A model generated the notes under the pieces. That model saw only the letters and a program-made list of their open reading frames with translations, searched no databases and was not told the DNA's origin. A program made the translations under genes and the position numbers. From Sternotherus odoratus (Eukaryota > Chordata > Testudines > Kinosternidae): DNA of 64,000 nt. This document shows, one piece after another, positions 24,890 through 64,000 of the stretch (position 1 is its first letter; each line of letters opens with the position of its first letter). Location of the stretch: contig JAVMKO010000003.1 of the NCBI GenBank assembly GCA_032164245.1, forward strand, positions 83,806,390 through 83,870,389. Direction: 5' to 3'.

Positions 24890-25440
24890 CACAGATGGAC
24901 TAGCCACTGATGGAGCTAGGCCATCTCTTATAAATACATCCACTTGTAATTTAAAGATTTCATTCAAGTAATGAAGAATCCACCACTTCCTTCAGTAAAT
25001 TATTTCAATGGTTAATCCCCCCCCGGGCTTATTTCTAGAGTAGACTGAAATTGTTTAGTGTCAGTTTCCAGACATTGGATCTTGTTATGCCTCTGTCTGA
25101 TAGATTAAAGAGCCCTCTGCTATCAGAAGTCTTCTCCACATGTAGGTTCTTAAGGACTGCGATCAAACCCCTCCTAATCCTCCCGGACAAACTAAATATA
25201 TTGAGCTCCTTTAGCATCTTGCTGTAAAACAGGTTTTTCACATTTCAGATGATATTGTAGCTCTTTGCTGAACCCTTTGCAATTTGTGGCCATCCTTAAA
25301 TTGTTGACATTGAAAAGAGATGCAGTATTCCAATAACGGTCTGACCAATGTTTCCCCATTTCTACTCAATATTCCTGTAGTTGCACATTCAAGGATCACA
25401 TTAGCTCTCTTGGCAACCAAATCACATTGGGGGCTCATAT
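24890..25440 (+). mobile_element. CR1 LINE fragment
   Basis: Contains the CR1 3'-region phrases AATCCACCACTTCCTTCAG, TAGATTAAAGAGCCCTCTGC, TCTCCACATGTAGGTTCTTA and ATTGAGCTCCTTTAGCATCT in order. Plus orientation, 5' truncated and decayed. Confidence 0.8.
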
Positions 25441-26289
25441 GCTGTATTCATGTTATTGCATCCGTGACTAATTAAACTTTTCGGGGAACTGCTATATTTT
25501 AACATTAAATGTTTTATCTTATTGTAAAACACCTAAAGACATTAAACCACATTATGGAAAAATGACCTGCAAATTTCAGATACACTGCTTTTGGATTTTA
25601 GCAATAGAAATAGCACCTTTAAACAATACACACACAAATATGTATAACTAGGCACTTTACTACACTGGAATATCTTTAGTGTGGCATTGTACGTATATGT
25701 TTAGGGTGAGAAATGCTGCAAATACCACAGTAAGTGTAACTACTACCAATTATAATCTCTAATTTTTAATGGCATCTACTGCATGCACATGGGTTCTTTT
25801 GAACAGAACGTATTTCATTTAAATTCACACACACACACCCATGCCACTGTATGCTACGAGGCGGAGTTAAACTGCAATGAACATTTCGAGCTGAGCAATG
25901 AATCCCTGAAAAATACATGACTCCAGATAAAAACACCAGCAACCAACTGCGGTGACACGAGTCGATGCCACTTTAATTAAAAAGGGACAAGCGCGTCTAA
26001 ATTGGCTCAGAGCCTGACCCTGACCCGGAGAAGCAGGAAATGATCACCTTAACTATACACACATCCTGCCTAATTACTGCAGGCTGATGAGGCTCGGTCT
26101 CATCGCACAAGCGGATGGAAAGCCCCGCCCTGGTGATGCTAGGATCGATGGACACGGAGCGATCAGATCCAGTCCCCTACCCAAAGAGGGGGGATTTTTT
26201 AAGTAGCTTTGCAAGGGTTGCTGTGATTTCATTCCACCCCCTCCATCCCGGGGGATCCTCCCCCCTCCCGGGGCCAGATCCTGCCCTCG
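25441..26289. other. Sequence left of the CpG island, nothing clear
   Basis: AT-rich becoming GC-rich towards the island. A short CA run lies at about 25830. No exon seen. Confidence 0.45.
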
Positions 26290-27060
26290 TTACAAAACCT
26301 CCCCTGAAGTCAGGGCCGAGCGGGGCAGGCTGTGCACCTGTTGCGGCAGGAGAAGGATGCCGGGCCCGGAGACCGGGCCCTGCCCCTCCCCCAGGGCGGA
26401 GGTTGCCGCGGCCCCGAGGCTAGGCACAGTCTCCGCCCGCCGCGGCTGGTGCTTTCGGGGACCCTTCGCTGCCCGCGGGAGCAGCCGGATTCTACCCCGG
26501 GGGAAGCGGCGCTGGGGGAGGGGCGGTGTTTGGAACGCCGGCGCCCTCGACGTTCCGCGCGGACCCCGCGCAGCCTGCCCCAGCCTGCAGCGCCCGGGGC
26601 GCGGGGGCGGGGCCGCCTCTCACCTGCAGGGCTCCGGCGGGGAGCGTCGCCGCCGCCGCGGCTGCCGCTGCCTCCGGCCGCCCGCGCCTCCGCCATGTCT
26701 CCTCGGTGAGCTCAGCCGCCCCGCCCCGCGGGAGCCGCCGCCACAGGCGGGCAGGTGAGCGCGCCACGCACCAGCCGGGAGGGGCGGCCCCGCGGCAGCG
26801 CCACCTCGCGGGCAGGTGCGGCCGGGCGCTGGGGACGCGGCTGGACCCGCCCTGCGGGGAGCGGCCGCCCGCAGGGAGCCCCCCAGCCGGTGGGGGGTCT
26901 GGGGCCGGCATTGCTCTTATGGGATTAGCGGGGGGCGCGTGATCGCCACCCCTCCCCCCCCCGGGGGCTGCGGGCTCAGCCTATAGCGCCCGGCTCAGCC
27001 CGCAGGCCTGGCCCTGCCCCCCCGGGATCGCGGCTTCCCCACGGGCTTGGCGTGGAAATA
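26290..27060. promoter_or_regulatory. CpG island, MAP7 promoter
   Basis: About 770 bp of very GC- and CpG-rich sequence around the MAP7 first exon, in sharp contrast to AT-rich flanks. GGGGCGGGGC and other Sp1-like GC boxes are visible. The many open frames on both strands here are a by-product of the few AT-rich stop codons. Transcription towards lower coordinates is implied by the MAP7 exon. Confidence 0.85.
26624..26696 (-). CDS. MAP7: MAP7 (ensconsin) first coding exon
   Basis: MAP7 binds microtubules and recruits and activates kinesin-1. This exon codes 24 residues, starting MAEARAAGGSGSRGGGDAPR, and ends CTGCAG then GTGAGAG in phase 1. It lies in a CpG island, the ATG has purine at -3 and G at +4, and it sits a few kb downstream of MAP3K5 on the same strand, where amniotes have MAP7. 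The family N terminus as I recall it also begins MAE with Gly/Arg-rich sequence. This first exon is poorly conserved, so the call rests on position, CpG island and phase as much as on sequence. The second exon is not in the window. The open frame that continues past the donor is intron. Confidence 0.8.
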
Positions 27061-29719
27061 GCTGGAACTAAGGATCCAGTGCCCAGCGTGGGAGCCCTGA
27101 TTCGGACTCCGCGCCGATCGTGCCTGGTGATTTGCTTTTCGTTTATTAACGCTGCCCGAGCCTGGTTCCCTCCCGTGCCTGGGGTTGGGCTGGTCGCTGA
27201 TCGCTCGTGTCCTGTGGCAGGACGTGGGATGCGAGGTGGTTTCTAAGACGGTGGGACTCAGCATTGTAAGTGGGACCCAATTTGCCTCACCCTACATTCG
27301 CCATCAGCTTTCCCAGAAAAAGAAAGACAGGAATAGTGGCTTTAGAAGCAAGGACCTAAGACATGCCTGCTCAAGGGAAGATTTTACTCCACTACCTGGA
27401 ATGGAAGGTTCACATACTCTCCTCTCTCCACTCCCACAGTGTGGACAGTAAGATCTTCAGAACAGAGATCTCTTCCTCGTACTCAAGTGGAGAGAAATCT
27501 CTCTCACACACAATTCTCCTCCCACTAGCACAAATGATGAAGTAAACATAAATCTTCACAACAAAGAACCATCATACATTACAGCAAAATGTCATTTAGT
27601 CACTACCAAAATTCTCCTAGTCCTTTACTCATCTAACAATTTGCTAATTTCCTCATCCTTTTGCTATATGAGGGAGGAGCTACTTATCGGAAGCTTCAAA
27701 GCAAAGAGAAAGACTCAAAGGAGTAGACTATGAACCATAACTTACACGGGAGTCAAAGTAGAGTAAAGAGGAACAACCGGGTGTTGACACAGCTGTCAAC
27801 AAATTGGGACAGCTATTATCCTTGCTTCCGGAAAAAAGATTAATCATTATATATGAAAGTTGAGATAAAAATATTGAATCATAATTGGAGAGAAGATTTG
27901 GGTGAAATCCTGGCTCCACTGTAGTTTAATGGCAAAACCCCCATTGACTTCATCAGAGCCAGGATTTCATGTAATGTGTATTTAACACTACCATAAATTT
28001 GTTTGGAATTTCTTAATGCTATATTAAGAATTTGAGAATTCCTTGTGTATATGAAAGACACTGACACTTTACAATACAAAGTTGTGTTGTACACATTTAA
28101 GGGCTGTTACTTTGGAAACAAGTTGCTATAAATATATGTATTCCTCTTCTCTCCAGAGAATACAGTGGTTGTGAACATGACCCACTGCTTCACTCTCAAC
28201 ATATGGGCCTGCACTCTAGTAAATTAGTACTGTTCTCAGATGCAGCGACCACTACTCACATATATTTCTTGTGGTGAACTGCAAAGGCCTACTATAAAGA
28301 TAGTCTCTGGGGCATGCAGGGGTGAGAGATGTTTGAGATCCCAACTGTTAGGAGACTACCACTCTTCTAAAGTACCGCCAAGACCAGCTGGAACCCTTAT
28401 CTTCCAGCTTATTACCATAAACTATGTTTTAAAAGTATTGATAAAGGAAATAAGGTAATGAAATTATACAGCGCAACCTGAAAAAAGTCTAAATCAGAGG
28501 TTTCCAGACCACAATCAGCAGACGACTGGCTATTGATAGGTTGCCATACTGTTGTCATCTTACTTCCAGCGGGCAAATTAAATTAAGACAGTTTAAAAAA
28601 AGACATTTTGCTAATTTTACTTTTCCACATAAACAATTGTTGTAGTTGCCTCAGCGACAATATATGTTGTTTTTGTCAGCATATCCTCAGCAATTGACCT
28701 CTGCACTGTTTAACTTGGAATTGCTCACTAACTCTGCCTTCTGCTGTTTTGTATGGTATTGTATTGTATTGTAAATAACTTAAAATTAACGGTATAGCCC
28801 CAAACATAGCAGCAATTCAGTGATGGATTGAGTTTACCCATGTGTATAAATATGTTTGTAAAGCCCTTTGCAGTGTAAATGTTACTGTATATAAAGTATT
28901 TCATGCACTTTTTGTGGTGCAGAGGGACGACTTTGATTTTTTTAAAGTCAGCATAGACAACCTAGCAATGAGTTTGCTGCTGTCCAGACAGATATGCACT
29001 TATCTATTTATAAGGGAGTTTGTTACTTTATGTTTAGAATAAGTAGAGAAATTATTCCATTTCCTTTGAAAAAAATCGGTGATCCATCACTAAGTTTTCA
29101 AAGGTCAGGGCATAAGCCATGCATTAACTACTTAGGGTTTTGATGAAGTTCCTTTCTATTCATCTTATTCTACAATTATGCATTGTGGGGTTTCTAGCAA
29201 TAGTTTCAAAAGCATCTAATATTGAGAGTAGTTGCACCACTGGTCAGGTCCAATATAGCAATTCCTACGTTGCAAAATGTCAGTGGAGGAATATTGTCCA
29301 TTTTCATGATTTAGGGAAAAGATACCTTGCATAATCAAAAAGCTTTCAGAACAGGATAAATGCCCCCAAAAGATTTTACAACCAACAGTTTGTAGCTAGG
29401 AAGCTTAAAGTCCATTTCTTACTGACTCTAGCTAGTCAAGCTGTTTATTAAACCAGCGGGAGCACTGAGTGAAAAGTCTTTTCTGTCCCGGAAAAATGTG
29501 GATGCTGAAATTGGAACTTACGTGGGAAAACTGAATGAGTTTGTAATACACTGTTTACAAAGGCAGAAGCACAGTAACTCTAAACTTCAATACGAGAAGG
29601 TTTTTTTTATTATTCAGCCCAAATTTTCCATGTAGTTTTCTCCCATTATTTCTAACTATACTGCATGTATCACATTTTGAACTATTATTTTTAGAAGCTC
29701 TTAAATAAGGAAAGTATCA
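27061..29719. other. MAP7-MAP3K5 intergenic region
   Basis: Upstream of MAP7 and downstream of MAP3K5. A small palindromic repeat lies at 27903-27968. A TATTG-rich stretch is at about 28750-28775. No exon or RNA gene recognised. Confidence 0.5.
27903..27968. repeat. Short palindromic repeat (AAATCCTGGC type)
   Basis: GAAATCCTGGCTCCACTG at the left pairs with AGAGCCAGGATTTCATGT at the right, with CCCCCATTGACTTCATC inside. Similar units recur elsewhere in the window. Confidence 0.6.
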
Positions 29720-30392
29720 ACATTGTATTCTTAGATTTTTTTATTTTTAAGAATGCATGTTTGTATGTCACAATAGATAGCTTTAGAACAAGCTAACATT
29801 ACTATGGTTCAGGCATATACAACTGGTACAGTTCAATAGTACATAAACAACTCTAAAACAAATGTACTGTAGACCAGGGAACTTAAGTTAGCAAAAATAA
29901 ACAATATTAAAATTTATATAGGGCTGTAAGTAAAAACAATTACTTTTAGGTTCTGCACAGTAAAAGAAAAAAATGTAAGCTTTACATGAAAATTGAAATT
30001 ATGAAGTTCTACTACAGAGTATTATGGTATATAACAAAGAAGAATAAACTTGAAAGGTTGTCACATTTTGGTTTTGTTCCAGTGATGCACAATCACATGA
30101 AATCTTACATAGGTTTTGTGTAAAATTACCATCTGGTTACTTTATCTAGAACAGATTTTAAGATTGAAAAAAAGCTTCCATGTAAAATCATTTAAAACTA
30201 AAATAATGTAAAAGGGTGTTTACAGACTTCTTAGGGATTGTCGGAGTAAATGCAGTCAAGAGCTGCAGTGTTTTTAACATTGGTAAACAAATACTGGATT
30301 AAAGTGCAACACTCTCTCTGACAGCAAACCTGCTCTGTGCTGTAGAAAATCTCTAAATCTCTGCAGAGAAGTAGAAACTGATTTAGCCATCA
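29720..30392 (-). other. MAP3K5: MAP3K5 3' UTR (approximate)
   Basis: AT-rich sequence directly after the stop codon with no reading frame. On the minus strand an AATAAA hexamer lies at 29740-29745, others occur near 29607 and 29443. The first gives a 3' UTR of about 650-670 nt. The true cleavage site cannot be fixed from sequence alone. Confidence 0.5.
29740..29745 (-). terminator. Candidate polyadenylation signal AATAAA for MAP3K5
   Basis: TTTATT on the plus strand reads AATAAA on the minus strand, about 650 nt after the stop codon. Alternatives further downstream (about 29607 and 29443) are equally canonical. Confidence 0.4.
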
Positions 30393-62362
<31,970 letters not shown>

Positions 62363-62538
62363 CTGCAAAACAAATCATGTGAAATAAAACTATATGAACC
62401 AGTTTTTTTATCTGCCGAACATAATCATGTACCTATTTCTTCTTATAATAAATGTACTTCTATTGTTGGGTATCATTAAAAAAAAACAAAAAACCTACAG
62501 ACAGAGGGCACTGCACACCAAATTAAAAAATGGAGCTT

Positions 62539-62838
62539 ACCTGTAACAGGAGGTTCTTCAAGATGTTTGGTCCCTATCTGTATTCCACACAAGGGTACGT
62601 ATGCATACCATGCACCTGAGACCAAAGATTTGTTCCAAGTAGTGGCTGTTGGGGTCTGCAACTGTGGAGTTGCTTCCCTCATGCTCTGATCTCAGGGTAT
62701 AAGAGGCAGCAAGACCAATGCCTCTCCACTTCCTCTTTCTACCATAGATCAGAGAGGATCTGAAGCAGAGGGAAGGAGAGTAGGTTGTGTAATAGAGAGG
62801 GACCATACATCTTGAAGAACCTCCAGTTACAGGTAAGT
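62539..62838. repeat. Inverted repeat, about 40-bp arms
   Basis: CTTACCTGTAACAGGAGGTT, then CTTCAAGATGTTTGGTCCCT at the left, is complemented by AGGGACCATACATCTTGAAG, then AACCTCCAGTTACAGGTAAG at the right. About 220 bp lie between. Related phrases (ACTCGAAGAACAAC) occur near 63412, so a larger element to about 63440 is possible. Confidence 0.75.
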
Positions 62839-63616
62839 AACCTCCATTTCCTCAAGTGCTGGTCCCTATGCACCTTCCACATGTGGGTGATTGACAAGCA
62901 GTATTTAAACAGGAGGAGAATGCAGTCTGTACAGATGCCTTAATACTGCTGTCCCAAGAGCTACATCATACAAGAGTCTGACTAAGGCTTATTGCTTCAT
63001 AAAGGTGTGAGTAGAGCACCAGGGAGCAGCCTTACCAATGTCCAGTATACATACTTCTCAAAGAGATGCTGTTGAGGTTACTTGTGCTCTGGTAGAATGG
63101 GCCCTCACTCCATACAGAGGAGGCATGCTTGCCAATGTATGACAGAGAATGTTACAAACTAATTTTACACACACAATCTATATTTTTACAGGTTCTGGAA
63201 AAAGAAGGTCATCACTTTGGATACAGAGGATACTGACTCAGGCCATGCAGTGATCAGAAGGAACTAGAGAGACATCGGTCTGCACCACGTCTTAAATGAG
63301 CTCAGTGCACAGCATGAGGGAATCAACTTTGCCGGCATGGACCAACAGACATTACTTGCTACAAATGTGAAGAGATGTACCCACTTGTGGAATACACATG
63401 GGGAACAGCACTCGAAGAACAACTTTGGCTTCTGCATGGAACACAGACACTGCTGCCAAATAAACTCATGTTGTTACCAGTTGCTCTCCTGATCTAACCA
63501 TATTTTCCAAATACTGTGGAATCTCTATTTTAGATTCTCCAAATTAGCCAGAACTGTGTGTTAACAGAGGTCAGTTGAGGTTGTGCTGACCATAGTGCCA
63601 CTCTTCCTGAGTTTAG

Positions 63617-64000
63617 ATCGGGGCGGGCAAACTTTTTGGCCCGAGGTCCACATCGGGGTTCAAAATTGTACGGAGGGCTGGGTAGGGAAGGCTGTGCCTC
63701 CCCAAACAGCCTGGACCCGCCCCATCCAACCCCTACCCACTTCCCGCCCCCTGACTGCCCCCTCATAACCTCCGACCCATCCAATCACCCCCCAGCTCCT
63801 TGTCCCCTGACTAACCCCTCCCAAGACCTCCCAACCCCTAACTACCACCCCCAAGACCCCACCCCCTAACCCCCTGCTCCTTGTCCCCTGACTGTCCCCT
63901 CCAGAGACCCCACCCCACCCCCTAACCCCTTGCTCCTTGTCCCCTGACTGTCCCCTCGAGACCCACCCCGCCCCAATCACCCCCCAGGATCCCACCCCCT
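63617..64000. mobile_element. hAT-type element, left end, cut by window edge
   Basis: GATCGGGGCGGGCAAACTTT, then TTGGCCCGAGGTCCACATC, resembles the end of the element at 32547-33253. C-rich repeated CCCCTGACTGTCCCCTCC units follow to the window end. The right end is not visible. Confidence 0.7.

Noticed and set aside
26115..26942. Several 100-139 codon frames in the CpG island
   Set aside because: Few stop codons are expected in such GC-rich DNA. Only the 73-nt MAP7 exon has start context, donor and a supporting neighbour.

Overview
The window is vertebrate nuclear DNA, most likely from a hidden-necked (cryptodiran) turtle. Three things suggest this: a tRNA-derived SINE near 50.25 kb that looks like the turtle Cry-I family, the interspersed repeat with the phrase CATCCGATGAAGTGGGCTAT (21.4 kb, with its reverse-orientation partner at 46.3 kb), and many CR1, hAT, Helitron and MIR fragments. 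Genes are split into small exons with GT-AG introns. There is no sign of prokaryotic gene organisation, so almost all long open reading frames are chance.

Two genes can be supported, both on the minus strand and in the order seen in other amniotes (MAP7 lies downstream of MAP3K5). The right half (about 29.7-62.4 kb) holds the C-terminal half of MAP3K5 (ASK1): sixteen coding exons with matching splice phases give 701 residues, from just before the kinase glycine loop through the kinase domain, the 14-3-3 site, the C-terminal coiled coil and the SAM-like C terminus to the stop codon. With an offset of 672 the fragment lines up with human numbering (Lys709, Asp803, Asp822, Ser966). The N-terminal half lies beyond the right edge.

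About 3-4 kb further left is a CpG island (26.3-27.06 kb) with the first coding exon of MAP7 (ensconsin). Everything left of it is MAP7 intron 1, apart from a probable alternative MAP7 first exon at 5126-5258. Both first exons end in splice phase 1, so they could join the same second exon, which is outside the window.

The rest is intron or intergenic DNA filled with transposable elements. Several keep clear boundaries: five hAT-type elements with 8-bp target-site duplications (four exact, one 7 of 8), two Helitrons with TC...CTAG ends (one sitting inside an older hAT-like element), mariner-type elements flanked by TA, MIRs, CR1 ends, one solo LTR, a decayed hAT transposase, a zinc-finger gene fragment, two GT-rich minisatellites and several foldback structures. 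I found no convincing new multi-gene system. The most useful leads are the alternative MAP7 first exon, the 21-bp MAP3K5 microexon and the foldback arms inside hAT elements.
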